Of a stretch of DNA of 64,000 nt, positions 43,209-51,928 are shown one piece after another. Both the position numbers and the translations under genes were made by a program. The notes beneath the pieces are model-generated. The model saw only the letters and a program-made list of their open reading frames with translations, searched no databases and had not been told where the DNA came from. The stretch is taken from positions 682,001 to 746,000 of the forward strand of contig NZ_KE150486.1 in the NCBI RefSeq assembly GCF_000411555.1. Reading direction: 5' to 3'. Position 1 is the first letter of the stretch. Each line of letters begins with the position of its first letter. Origin of the DNA: Atopobium sp. oral taxon 199 str. F0494 (GTDB taxonomy: Bacteria; Actinomycetota; Coriobacteriia; Coriobacteriales; Atopobiaceae).

Positions 43209-45265
43209 GTCACCCCCAAGAGTTTCCTGATATTGATTGTTATGGGAATAGTGCCTCCTGTAATGGGGATGGAAAGCTCAGCCAGGGTTATTTCAGGCGG
43301 AAGGTCTTTTATCGCCACCTTGCCAATCACCTTGGCATAGTCCATAAAGCTACCTTGCTCCGGCATATTTAAAATCGCTTCGCGTATAGTCGCTTCTTTC
43401 GAACACCCCGCTTGAGACAGTATATTTTCACTGTTTGTAAGAACGGGACGTTTCAGTCTCATGTCCACTGGCTGAAGACCAGCTCCTTCAAGCAGTTCAG
43501 CTATCTTGTTCTTGAGCCATTTACCTGCACCAGCAAAAACTCCATCAAACTTATCCAAAAATCCTGTTGCCTTTGAACCTATCGCTTTATAGGTAGAGCC
43601 ATAAGAAACAAGGAGGCTGCCCCAAAGTTCAAAAATATTGTCCGCAGTAGTGCCTACAAAACCTGCTCGCTCTGACAGAGAGTCAAAAAAGTCCGCAAGC
43701 ACATTGTTTTCCTTAGTCGCCTCGTCCGGGGCAAGAACGGCACCTGAAATTGCCACACCCCGAGGCAACCTCGAATGTGCCGAAAACACTGCCGAGATAG
43801 AACTTGCGGGCAGTTCGGTTTCCCCTCTTGTTGCGACGCCTACGCATCCCCATGCTCCAGGCGGGCAAAGCGTTGGTCGAATGACTGAAAGTTCTTCTAA
43901 CGCCTTGGCAAAAAGATCTTTTGATTGTCGCGCGAGTTCTTTTACCTCTTCATCGGTTTTAGCGATTTCTTCTCGGGCGCCCTGATAAATCTTTGCCTCA
44001 TCAGCCACTATTTTCCAATGATGCTCAAATCCATTTTCAATAGACGTTGATGCGGAAGCCACCTTACCCATATCATCAAAGCTAAGCTTGCAGTATGGAC
44101 ATGTTTCCACCTTCCCTCTATCGAGATCAGAAAATGAAGCGTAGCCTGTTATTGCCCCCTTTCTTCCGGGACAGTCCGCATCGCTATGAAGGACCGTTTT
44201 TCCTTCTTCCTCAGAACAAGGCCAGGATTTGTCCGTATACAGCGTTGTATCTTTTGTCTCCTGCATATTGCGGGGCAGGTTTGGAAACGAACATTCTACC
44301 GTCCCGTCTTCGTTTTCCTGGTAAAAGCCTTTGCAAACCTCCTGGTACGCGTAGCGATAAAAAGCTTTTCGACATGCAGAATCGTTTCTTTCTTCACCAG
44401 TGGCGCCGCCAATACTCTCATGGGATTCTCGCGTTTTGTAGTAGGCCCGAGCTCTTTTGAGAGGAACGCCAAAAGTCCACTCGTCAACCGAGGCGTATAA
44501 CGGGTTATCCTGACCAGACAACGAAGCGAGCACGCTCGCGCGTTCATACATGCAGTAAGAAGGAGAGTTGCCGCAATCGGCCTTCCATGCCTTTTCCTTA
44601 GCTTCGTCTGCCTTCTTCTGCGCCTTCTCTTTTTGCTCTGTCTTCTTTTGGATTTCTTCGCTCTTTTTAACCATGTCTTCATCGTTTATGTCGGCATCGA
44701 GCGATTCAAAGTCAGATTTGGATTCCAACGGAAACGGTATAGCAGCTCCTGTATAGTGCAGTGATCCCTTCGAATTTGATTGTATACATGCGTAGGACTG
44801 CGCAGCGATAAGAGCTGGCATTACCTTCTCGAAAGATTTGAGCCCTTTGGCAACACTCTTTGCAAACTCTCGGCGAGACTTCAGAACCTCTCTACCCGCC
44901 TCAGTCAGTTTCCCTCCTGCCGCCTGAAAACCAGGGATGCATGAGACTATCAGACCAGCGCCAAGCGTTACGATTCCTGTAAGACCCATACTTAAAACAC
45001 AGGCATCCAAAACAGTGGCCACCGTCGTATATTTCGCAACAACATTTTCTCCGGCGAGCGCGCCTGCATCAGCAATCGACTGAACCTCATAGGCATCAGA
45101 CATGGTCTGCCCAACAGCTACCAACCCAAAAAGCAGCGCAAGGACGACAAGCAGCGTTGTTGCGGCGGCAATCGTTGTAAAGCCTCCCTCATCGTTAAGA
45201 AAGATGCTCATCAGTGGCGAGCAGGACTGTGTCTGCTCAACTCCACATGTGAATCCATTCTGCAT
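43205..45265 (-). CDS. TadG-like pilus protein with extracellular Cys cluster
   Basis: 686 residues from the ATG at 45265, which has GGAGG five bases upstream. A DEGGFTTIAAATTLLVVLAL segment near residue 30-55 is the TadG N-terminal helix, and the rest is outside. A charged, probably coiled stretch (KKSEEIQKKTEQKEKAQKKA, then DEAKEKAW) lies at about 200-230. Further on, HSDADCPGRKG and CPYCKLSFDD form a His/Cys cluster that could bind metal. No VWA domain is evident. TadG proteins assist pilus assembly or anchoring; the exact role is inferred. Confidence 0.72.
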   Translation of the reverse strand: MQNGFTCGVEQTQSCSPLMSIFLNDEGGFTTIAAATTLLVVLALLFGLVAVGQTMSDAYEVQSIADAGALAGENVVAKYTTVATVLDACVLSMGLTGIVTLGAGLIVSCIPGFQAAGGKLTEAGREVLKSRREFAKSVAKGLKSFEKVMPALIAAQSYACIQSNSKGSLHYTGAAIPFPLESKSDFESLDADINDEDMVKKSEEIQKKTEQKEKAQKKADEAKEKAWKADCGNSPSYCMYERASVLASLSGQDNPLYASVDEWTFGVPLKRARAYYKTRESHESIGGATGEERNDSACRKAFYRYAYQEVCKGFYQENEDGTVECSFPNLPRNMQETKDTTLYTDKSWPCSEEEGKTVLHSDADCPGRKGAITGYASFSDLDRGKVETCPYCKLSFDDMGKVASASTSIENGFEHHWKIVADEAKIYQGAREEIAKTDEEVKELARQSKDLFAKALEELSVIRPTLCPPGAWGCVGVATRGETELPASSISAVFSAHSRLPRGVAISGAVLAPDEATKENNVLADFFDSLSERAGFVGTTADNIFELWGSLLVSYGSTYKAIGSKATGFLDKFDGVFAGAGKWLKNKIAELLEGAGLQPVDMRLKRPVLTNSENILSQAGCSKEATIREAILNMPEQGSFMDYAKVIGKVAIKDLPPEITLAELSIPITGGTIPITINIRKLLGVT

Positions 45266-45785
45266 AAGAGCCTCCAAGCCACTGAGGTCGAACCTTTTCC
45301 TGAACCTGTGCCGAAACGACATATCCACTTGCTCCGTTTTGACCTGTCAGCGACAAAAGCCACCCGACAGGTGGAACCGGGCGTAGATGACCCGTTATGT
45401 TGATATGCACCTCATGCGAGTCTTTCTGCAGTTCGATGAGCCAATCCTCCTTCCCCCCGGTGTGAAAGAGAGGTATCTCGGGTATGGCAGCAAGACGCCG
45501 AAGTACATACTCCTTGCATTGATCGCTATCCGTTGAAGTTCCATATAGACGTGCCGCTTCCGAAGCGGCCCCGCTCATGATGGTCTTGGTATACAAAATG
45601 CATACCGGCTGCAAAAGTAGGGCAACAAGTATCAAGATGATAGGAAGCAGCAGCGCCGCCTCAACGGAAGACTGGCCAGATATACCACACGCCACGTCAT
45701 CGTCATACCGATTGTCATTGCTGTACGAGCCGTTAGCACTGCTTATTGCTCCAGTGCCGTGCATAACATCAGTACAAAAGAACAT
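45237..45785 (-). CDS. TadE-like pseudopilin (copy 1)
   Basis: About 182 residues if the ATG at 45785 is used; the frame stays open to 45962, fully overlapping the next gene upstream, so a late start is preferred. An ATG seven codons further in is also possible, and neither has a strong ribosome site. SGQSSVEAALLLPIILILVA is the pilin-type motif, with Glu at +5 after G-Q. The region after the helix (TIMSGAASEAARLYG) is typical of TadE. It overlaps the downstream tadG gene by 29 bases. Confidence 0.78.
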   Translation of the reverse strand: MFFCTDVMHGTGAISSANGSYSNDNRYDDDVACGISGQSSVEAALLLPIILILVALLLQPVCILYTKTIMSGAASEAARLYGTSTDSDQCKEYVLRRLAAIPEIPLFHTGGKEDWLIELQKDSHEVHINITGHLRPVPPVGWLLSLTGQNGASGYVVSAQVQEKVRPQWLGGSYAEWIHMWS

Positions 45786-46011
45786 CTTTGAGCGTTGTGG
45801 CAAATCCTGACCGAAGCGCATGAGATGCCGCATCAACCGCCGCTTGTATCCAAAGTCCTGAACGCGCTGCATGCCACAGCGTAATAAGCGCAATGACCAT
45901 CGATAAAAACGCGAAAAGTACGATGGCGTATTCAAGGGTTGACTGGCCACATTCATTTTCAATCACCCCTGCGCAATAACGTCTTGCATCTCTTGCGTAG
46001 TCATATGACAT
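45769..46011 (-). CDS. Small pilin-like protein (TadE/Flp class)
   Basis: 80 residues. A 22-residue leader ends CG, then QSTLEYAIVLFAFLSMVIAL follows, with Glu at +5 (E27). Only about 30 residues remain after the helix, so it is hardly more than a pilin helix with a short tail. AAAGGTGG five bases before the ATG supports this start, although it overlaps the previous gene by 49 bases. A GTG at 45966 would give a leader of seven residues. It could be a minor pilin priming assembly. Confidence 0.72.
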   Translation of the reverse strand: MSYDYARDARRYCAGVIENECGQSTLEYAIVLFAFLSMVIALITLWHAARSGLWIQAAVDAASHALRSGFATTLKDVLLY

Positions 46012-46439
46012 ATGGCCACCTTTCGAACGGCATCCGTATCGGTTACTAGGCAGATATCAGTCCATCCATTGCCCTGAAAGATGCACCCCCAGGTTTTGCC
46101 CAGCACATCAAGGTATCCTGAAAATACCGGAACCGAATGCTCTTTTTCTTTATATAAATCCAACAGCTCTTCCCCTGCTTGCTGTAACGACTTTTTGGTC
46201 TCCCACGTTTGCTGTGGTTCTCCCATCAGCATGTTATGCAGGTAGTCAACAAGTCGCCTGTTCTCTGACGTGTCAGGGGTTTTGCTTCTCTTTGCATCAG
46301 ATTGCTCGGTACTCTTGTATGTTGTCTGCCCCGACGCGACAGGGGGTGCGGTGTTCTTACGTGGAAGACAAACAAATCCAACCACTGCGAATATGAGACA
46401 GAGCGCAATAATGCAGCACGTTACGATCCTCTTTTTCAT
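45963..46439 (-). CDS. Membrane-anchored protein of unknown function in the Tad operon
   Basis: 158 residues from the ATG at 46439, six bases after the flp stop. An N-terminal helix (IVTCCIIALCLIFAVVGFVC) anchors it, followed by a Ser/Thr/Lys linker and a small domain ending KVAICHMTTQEMQDVIAQG. No family is recognised. The start has no clear Shine-Dalgarno sequence, so it probably depends on re-initiation after flp. Position between flp and the TadE-like genes suggests an accessory role in the pilus. Confidence 0.65.
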   Translation of the reverse strand: MKKRIVTCCIIALCLIFAVVGFVCLPRKNTAPPVASGQTTYKSTEQSDAKRSKTPDTSENRRLVDYLHNMLMGEPQQTWETKKSLQQAGEELLDLYKEKEHSVPVFSGYLDVLGKTWGCIFQGNGWTDICLVTDTDAVRKVAICHMTTQEMQDVIAQG

Positions 46440-46444
46440 GAGAG

Positions 46445-46642
46445 TTACAGCGAGTTGATGCCTGTTGTAATTGCATTCCAAAGTTCGGTGATTTTTCCCT
46501 TGAACGCAATAATGGCGACGATAGCAATGACAACCAGCACGCCGACAAGAATGGCATATTCTGTCGTACCCTGTCCGTTCTTGTCGTCGTAAAATCCCTT
46601 AATCAAAGAAACAATCTTTTCCAGATAATCCTGTACAAACAT
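46445..46642 (-). CDS. flp: Flp-type major pilin
   Basis: 65 residues from the ATG at 46642, preceded by AGGAGG. The leader MFVQDYLEKIVSLIKGFYDD is followed by KNGQGTTEYAILVGVLVVIA. Cleavage after G23 would put Glu28 at +5, the class III (Flp) signature. The mature pilin would be about 42 residues, almost entirely the hydrophobic assembly helix. It is expected to be the main subunit of the pilus built by TadA, TadB and TadC. Confidence 0.9.
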   Translation of the reverse strand: MFVQDYLEKIVSLIKGFYDDKNGQGTTEYAILVGVLVVIAIVAIIAFKGKITELWNAITTGINSL

Positions 46643-46664
46643 TTTTTCCTCCTTATGTGATGAT

Positions 46665-47330
46665 CTACCATGCTGAAAGGGCCGGACCAAGCAGCGGGCC
46701 AAGAATAGCTATGAGCATTGCCGGCACAATGAGTGTCCCAAGCGGAATGAGCATCTTTACGGGAACCTTCTCGATTTCAGCTTCAAGAGCGGCTCTTTGA
46801 TCATCTCGAATAGTGCTTGCCTGCCTTTCAAGAGAGTCTGCAAGAGGAGAGCCGAAGGCAAGAGACTCACTCACAACCGAAGCAAAACTCAGAAGTGACG
46901 TGATGCCGTATTCTGACGCGAGTCCTTCAAGCGCGTCTGACCTGGACGTAATTCCAATCTGCCATGAGAGCAACGCGGTATTCATCTTTTTTGAGAGAAT
47001 ACCCTCGCAGCGATGGCAATACAGTTCAAGAGCCGAGTCGAACGAAAGCCCCGAAGAAAGTCCGAGTGTCAAAACGTCAAGCATAAGCGGCATTTCACGA
47101 ATAATGGCGCTCCGCTGATGATGTATCTTCTCTCGCCTTGTTATCTCTCGCACCAGTTTCGAGGTACCTATGCCGTCCAGTACTTTGCGAAGCCCTGCGG
47201 GCATCCAATCTGACACATGGCCATATATAGAAGCACTGTCTTTTTGCATTCGCGTACTTGTTACAAGCCAAATCGAACCAAATGCAGCTCCCACACTACA
47301 TTCAAGCACCAAAGCCTTTACGAGTGACAT
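46665..47330 (-). CDS. tadC: Tad pilus inner-membrane platform protein TadC
   Basis: 221 residues from the ATG at 47330, which overlaps the tadB stop as TGATG. The T2SSF domain has LPLMLDVLTLGLSSGLSFDSAL, split here as LPLMLDVLTLGL and SSGLSFDSAL, and a second conserved FGSPLADSLERQASTIRDDQR region. C-terminal helices follow, with KMLIPLGTLIVPAMLIAILG. TadC pairs with TadB to form the platform worked by TadA. The open frame upstream (to 47405) is inside tadB. Confidence 0.88.
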   Translation of the reverse strand: MSLVKALVLECSVGAAFGSIWLVTSTRMQKDSASIYGHVSDWMPAGLRKVLDGIGTSKLVREITRREKIHHQRSAIIREMPLMLDVLTLGLSSGLSFDSALELYCHRCEGILSKKMNTALLSWQIGITSRSDALEGLASEYGITSLLSFASVVSESLAFGSPLADSLERQASTIRDDQRAALEAEIEKVPVKMLIPLGTLIVPAMLIAILGPLLGPALSAW

Positions 47331-48265
47331 CAGAGCACCTTTTTCATAAGTCTTTTGATGATAATGAGCGCGCATGCGTCCATTCCCAACGCGACCGCAA
47401 CACAAAGCAGCCCTGATGTCGTTGCAAGTCCTTGCTGAAAATCGGGAGAAATGAGTGAGAGCGTTCCGATAAGCAAAAGCGGCAATAAACAGACAATGCG
47501 AGCCGAAAGACGTACTTGAGCCGTTTTTACTGAGAGAAGTCTCTCGAACTCTGCCTGGTGTTCTACGAGCGCCGCTGTCCTCAAAAAGAGATTCCGGAGA
47601 GGACTTCCTGTTCTATGCGAAATAACAAGAGCTGTCGCAAGCAAACTTGATCCGGGAACAGACAGATCCGACGCCAATTCTTCAACAACCGTCTCAACCG
47701 GCATGCCACACCGCAGCTTGAGAGACGCGCGCACAAAATACTGAGACACGGTCCCGTGAGAATGATTTCCGACATATTCTATAGCCTGAGACAGCGTCTG
47801 CCCTGAGCCAAGCGCAATGGAGAGTGTCCGATAGATTCCAGGCATACCGTGAGCTACCTCAAGCTTACGCTTACGGCAATCGTTTTCATACTTCATTGGT
47901 ATAAAGACAACACATCCTACCGCAGCGAAAATCCCACCGGCAAAAGACCGAAAGAGAAGTCCTGTAAATAGTGACAGGGCACTTATACCGATAAGAACCG
48001 CGGCGCAGGACTCTTCGGAGGAGATTTGAACGCTCTCGCTTTTTACCTGCTGTTGCACCAGCGCTGCCATGTGTCTCCAACAAGTCACCTCATACAAATT
48101 CGCAACAAGCGCTGTTTGAGAAAGGGGACTCAAAATATCGACAGCCAGGGTCTGTAAAACGCCGCCGTACTTGAACGATTCTCGTAAGGTTTGAGTGATT
48201 CCGGAAAGAACATATACAAAAATTCCGATTAAGATGCCGAAGCAAAGGACACTCGCTTTTCCCAT
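47330..48265 (-). CDS. tadB: Tad pilus inner-membrane platform protein TadB
   Basis: 311 residues. Two N-terminal hydrophobic regions precede the T2SSF domain with MPGIYRTLSIALGSGQTLSQ, and RTGSPLRNLFLRTAALVEHQAEF. C-terminal helices end the protein. Its ATG has GGGGAGGTGG in front and overlaps tadA by 37 bases. With TadC it makes the membrane platform of the type IVc pilus. Confidence 0.88.
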   Translation of the reverse strand: MGKASVLCFGILIGIFVYVLSGITQTLRESFKYGGVLQTLAVDILSPLSQTALVANLYEVTCWRHMAALVQQQVKSESVQISSEESCAAVLIGISALSLFTGLLFRSFAGGIFAAVGCVVFIPMKYENDCRKRKLEVAHGMPGIYRTLSIALGSGQTLSQAIEYVGNHSHGTVSQYFVRASLKLRCGMPVETVVEELASDLSVPGSSLLATALVISHRTGSPLRNLFLRTAALVEHQAEFERLLSVKTAQVRLSARIVCLLPLLLIGTLSLISPDFQQGLATTSGLLCVAVALGMDACALIIIKRLMKKVL

Positions 48266-49569
48266 GTTTCCACCTCCCCTCTTGAGATTCGCCCTTCTTT
48301 GGCCGCTGTTTCAACAAATGATGGAACCCAATTAAGTCGCCATTGTCGTGTAGGCACATCGAACGAGACGCATTCCTTGGTATGAACCGTTCGATCTTCT
48401 CCCCAAAACACCTCCGAAATTGAAGTGACATACCGTCTTCCGTCAGGTAGTCGTTGCGCCATTACAATCAGATCAATAGCAGAGGCTATCTGCTCCTCGA
48501 TAATGTCCGTAGGTAAATCCATTCCAAAGCGAGCCATAAGCACCAGTCGCAAGATTGCCTCTTTTGCTGTTCCAGCATGAAGCGTTGTAAGGGAACCATC
48601 GTGGCCGGTATTCATAGCCTGGAGCATGTCAATGCATTCTTCTCCCCGAACCTCACCTACAATGATTCTGTCCGGCCGCATACGCAGCGCATTTCTCACC
48701 AGGCGCCTGATGGTAATTTCACCAGTACCCTCGATGGATGCCGCACGAGCTTCAAGCCGCACGACATTGGGATGCGAATCGAAGCGCAGCTCCGCTGAAT
48801 CCTCAATGGTCACAATGCGCTCCGCTGGATTAATCTCACAAGAAAGTGCATTTAAAAGCGTTGTCTTTCCTGAACCGGTACCACCTACGACCGCAATGCC
48901 TCTTCTTGTTTTTACCGCCCACGAAAGCAATTGCGCCATCCACGAAGGCAGTGACTTCATCTCAATCAATCTTGCGAGAGAGGTGATTTTGCCGGTAAAC
49001 CGACGGATAGTTACCGCAGGGCCATTGATGGCAATAGGGTCTGCCACCGCGTTTACTCTGTCCCCATTGGCTAGACGGGCGTCCACGATAGGGCTCACTT
49101 GGTCAAGACGCCTGCCTAAAGGTGCCAAAATACGGTCCATCACAATGAGAATCTGTTCCGGAGAGTCAAAGACCGCGTCCGCTTCGTGAATCTCGCCGTT
49201 CTTCTCGTAAAAGAGCGCTCCGCAGCCGTTAATCATAATCTCGGTAACTTCGAGGTCTTCCAGAAGCGGCTGAATGGGACCAAGTCCACAAATCTCGTCA
49301 ACTACTTGTCGAATTATTTGTGCCGAACTTTCGCGCTTTGAACTTTCAGACGAATCTTCGTTGAGAATCGATTGACAGGCAACGCTCAATTCCTTGCGGA
49401 CGTATTGGATGTCTCCTTGCTTCATAAGCTGAGAGATTGTAGAAAGCCCCAGATGATCTATGAGCTTCTTCTTTAAGACCGCCCGAAAATACTGCGACCC
49501 GCTTTCTTGCTTCTGCTCATGCAACACATATTCTTGCGCGGCGTGAACGCGCTCTAAAACGCTCATCAT
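48229..49569 (-). CDS. tadA: Tad pilus assembly ATPase TadA/CpaF
   Basis: 446 residues. EIMINGCGALFYEKNGEI marks the N-terminal domain, VGGTGSGKTTLLNAL (228-242) is Walker A, and RIIVGEVRGEECIDMLQAMNTGHDGSLTT (split RIIVGEVRGEEC, MLQAMNTGHDGSLTT) contains Walker B and the His box. It powers pilin polymerisation from the cytoplasm. It starts at ATGATG overlapping the tadZ stop. The N-terminal helical region is about 90 residues, normal for CpaF. Confidence 0.94.
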   Translation of the reverse strand: MMSVLERVHAAQEYVLHEQKQESGSQYFRAVLKKKLIDHLGLSTISQLMKQGDIQYVRKELSVACQSILNEDSSESSKRESSAQIIRQVVDEICGLGPIQPLLEDLEVTEIMINGCGALFYEKNGEIHEADAVFDSPEQILIVMDRILAPLGRRLDQVSPIVDARLANGDRVNAVADPIAINGPAVTIRRFTGKITSLARLIEMKSLPSWMAQLLSWAVKTRRGIAVVGGTGSGKTTLLNALSCEINPAERIVTIEDSAELRFDSHPNVVRLEARAASIEGTGEITIRRLVRNALRMRPDRIIVGEVRGEECIDMLQAMNTGHDGSLTTLHAGTAKEAILRLVLMARFGMDLPTDIIEEQIASAIDLIVMAQRLPDGRRYVTSISEVFWGEDRTVHTKECVSFDVPTRQWRLNWVPSFVETAAKEGRISRGEVETWEKRVSFASAS

Positions 49570-50870
49570 CCCACCTCTTTCTGCCTGGTAAACAAACCAA
49601 AAAGACGGTGCTCAGGCGACCACTTTGAAGCTTTCAGAGCTTCATCGCATTGCGGCAGGCTTCCCAGACCCAAAAAGAGCTGAGCGAGCGTGGACGCGAG
49701 AGATTTTGCAAAGGGAGACTGTTCTTGAAGCAGCAAAGGCAATTGTCCCGACGCCACCAACGGTAAAATATCGGCTCCCCCGTCAAAAACTCGATACTGG
49801 CGAGCTGCTTCAAGCCCAATTTCCGCACGCCCTGTTGAAATATCCTGTTTTGTATGGGGATTTGCCTTGTTCTCAATCCGTACAATCCTGGTTCTTGCAA
49901 CTCCCAACCGCACTGCAAGACCGCTTATTCTTGACATAGCGGTAAGCGAGAAGGTCGGCTTGCCGGTAACAATTACAAACCTGTCACTCAACTGGGCGGC
50001 CTGCGCCACGACATCAGTAAGAGAGGTTGACGTATCAACAATGACCACATCAACAATGCCTGAAACCGCCTGGATCAGATTGCCCGCGAAAGGAGCTACT
50101 GTCTCGGCCATCTCCGGTTTAAGACAAGGCCCCCAAAGCGAAATATTCTTTGCCACTTGAGTTCCAGATATCTTCAGTGCCGCCGCGTCACCCGGCTCAT
50201 GCACCGTAAACTTGGCCAGGTCATTCATTTTGCCGTCCGCAAAGCAGGAGTAGAGATTGCCACAGGTAAGATCGAGATCAATAAGGCCAACCTTCATACC
50301 CCAGGAAGCGGCTGTAAGCGCAAACGAAGCCGCTATGGTTGTTTTTCCTGCTCCTCCTCGTCCAGAAACCATCGTTATGATGGGAGCCCGCGAAATTTCT
50401 GCGGGAGGAACGAGATTTTCCAACGTTGGACATGCGGAGGGAGCGAGGTCGAGTGTTTTTTCTGAGTCGCACTCTGATACGGCCGGAAGGACAGTGAGAC
50501 CCCCGTCTACCATTTGAATCCTTCCGGCTTTAGCAAGCTCCGCAATCTCAGCCGGATCAAGCACCAAATCAATCCCCGCTCGCGCGGCACGCGACCTCAA
50601 AGATCCCGACGCATTGCGGCGTACCAACACCACTGCACGGGCATTGCCATCATGCACCAGCGCCGCCGCTAAATTGATATCTGAAACATCATCTTTTGTG
50701 CCGCCGATAACAATCGAATACTCATCAGGCTGAGCTTCCAACGCAAGCTGCCGAAGGTCCGCCGCGCTGTTTGCGAATACACAGTTACCTAAGGCTCCCA
50801 AAGAAGAAAGGACAAGATTGAGCTCAATGCGATAGGCAATGTCAGAAAAGGCAAGCCATTTCTCCTTCAT
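49566..50870 (-). CDS. tadZ: Tad pilus localisation protein TadZ/CpaE-like
   Basis: 434 residues. Residues about 1-130 are an atypical receiver-like domain with IDLVLDP in place of a canonical phospho-acceptor region. From residue 163 a ParA/MinD-type ATPase follows: VSGRGGAGKTTIAAS (168-182) is the deviant Walker A, VGLIDLDLTCGNL the Walker A' partner, and DVVIVDTS the Walker B. TadZ proteins place the pilus machine at a cell site. It overlaps the cpaB stop. Confidence 0.86.
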   Translation of the reverse strand: MKEKWLAFSDIAYRIELNLVLSSLGALGNCVFANSAADLRQLALEAQPDEYSIVIGGTKDDVSDINLAAALVHDGNARAVVLVRRNASGSLRSRAARAGIDLVLDPAEIAELAKAGRIQMVDGGLTVLPAVSECDSEKTLDLAPSACPTLENLVPPAEISRAPIITMVSGRGGAGKTTIAASFALTAASWGMKVGLIDLDLTCGNLYSCFADGKMNDLAKFTVHEPGDAAALKISGTQVAKNISLWGPCLKPEMAETVAPFAGNLIQAVSGIVDVVIVDTSTSLTDVVAQAAQLSDRFVIVTGKPTFSLTAMSRISGLAVRLGVARTRIVRIENKANPHTKQDISTGRAEIGLEAARQYRVFDGGADILPLVASGQLPLLLQEQSPFAKSLASTLAQLFLGLGSLPQCDEALKASKWSPEHRLFGLFTRQKEVG

Positions 50871-51688
50871 TATTCCTCCTCAAAATAATATTCCGCGTCG
50901 TCAGAACCTTCCGCCACATCGGCCTGCTCGCCATCGGCGGCGGTACCATCGGAAGCTACAGTGTTATCAGAGGCAGCAGCATTTTCAGAGGATGTAGAAA
51001 CGTCCGCTTTGTCAGGACGTACTTCAGTCGGCGCGTTTTGAGTTGTTATTTCAGACATGTCCACTTCATCGCCGGGAACTACCAGTCGAAGTGTCCCTTT
51101 TGCCTCAGCCGATAAAATGCTTGTCATATCCTTCGGCAAAACGCCGAGCACCAAAGGCGTGCCAGAAAGAGAAGCGCCTTCGCCTGTATCAGATAAAAGT
51201 GTTACGTCAGTCGAAAGCAGGCGTATGCCATGCTCTGTCATCTCATACGCGGCCAGCGTAGTTCCTGCAGAAACTCTCCCCACAAGACCGGTTTTCTCGC
51301 CATGTGAAATCGAAAGCCCTACGAGGCCTTTAGGGATGCTTACCGCCGTTTTCTCAGAGCGGAAGTTTAGTTGGGTAAGCGGAGTACCTGCGCTTACAGG
51401 AATCGTTACCTGTTTTCCCATAATATCGTCAGCATTAGTAAACGAACCCTCCGGAGCAAGGTCGGACACCCAACTCTTCACTTGCGTGTTGGAACTTGAA
51501 ACAGTGTCTCCTGCCTCGATTGGCCGCGTGGCGACCACAAGATTTACCACCTCACCGCCATAGCGTTCAATTACCTCGGCACGAGACTGTTCAGCTTCCG
51601 CTCTGATCTGATTGCCGTACACAATGCAGCAGAGTACCGCGAGAAGCGCGCATGCTCCTGAAAGGATGAACCGAAAACGTCGTGACAT
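50870..51688 (-). CDS. cpaB: Tad pilus protein CpaB/RcpC-like (SAF domain)
   Basis: 272 residues. One N-terminal membrane helix (FILSGACALLAVLCCIVYG) precedes a SAF domain: NLVVATRPIEAGDTVSSSNT, then PVSAGTPLTQLNFRS. A second region (GLSISHGEKTGLVGRVSAGT) continues the CpaB fold. The tail of about 55 residues is acidic and Ala/Ser/Asp-rich, probably disordered. In Gram-negatives RcpC supports the secretin; here, without a secretin, it may bind wall polymers. It is the first gene of the operon, with GGAGG before the ATG. Confidence 0.84.
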   Translation of the reverse strand: MSRRFRFILSGACALLAVLCCIVYGNQIRAEAEQSRAEVIERYGGEVVNLVVATRPIEAGDTVSSSNTQVKSWVSDLAPEGSFTNADDIMGKQVTIPVSAGTPLTQLNFRSEKTAVSIPKGLVGLSISHGEKTGLVGRVSAGTTLAAYEMTEHGIRLLSTDVTLLSDTGEGASLSGTPLVLGVLPKDMTSILSAEAKGTLRLVVPGDEVDMSEITTQNAPTEVRPDKADVSTSSENAAASDNTVASDGTAADGEQADVAEGSDDAEYYFEEE

Positions 51689-51772
51689 CGAAAGCCTCCA
51701 AACTGTTTTGGTAAGGAGATTGTGCCTAAGACGACAACGTTTCTTTGTAACCTTTTAAAGAAGTCCTTCCGC

Positions 51773-51803
51773 AATCTGACGCGAATATGACGTGAATCTG
51801 ACG
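51773..51803. promoter_or_regulatory. Three 11-bp-spaced direct repeats upstream of the Tad operon
   Basis: AATCTGACG (51773-51781), AATATGACG (51784-51792) and AATCTGACG (51795-51803) repeat with an 11-base period, 85-115 bases upstream of cpaB. Repeats on one face of the helix are typical of OmpR/PhoB-type response regulator sites. The rest of 51689-51928 is A/T-rich with no certain -10/-35. Confidence 0.6.
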
Positions 51804-51928
51804 AAGTAATCATTATCAAAGTTCTATAAGTTATACTGACTTACCTATAGTTGTAATTTTGATAGAGACTAATATATAAAATATTTTAGTTTTCCATATA
51901 CCGCACAAAAACGAGTACAAAGGCACAC

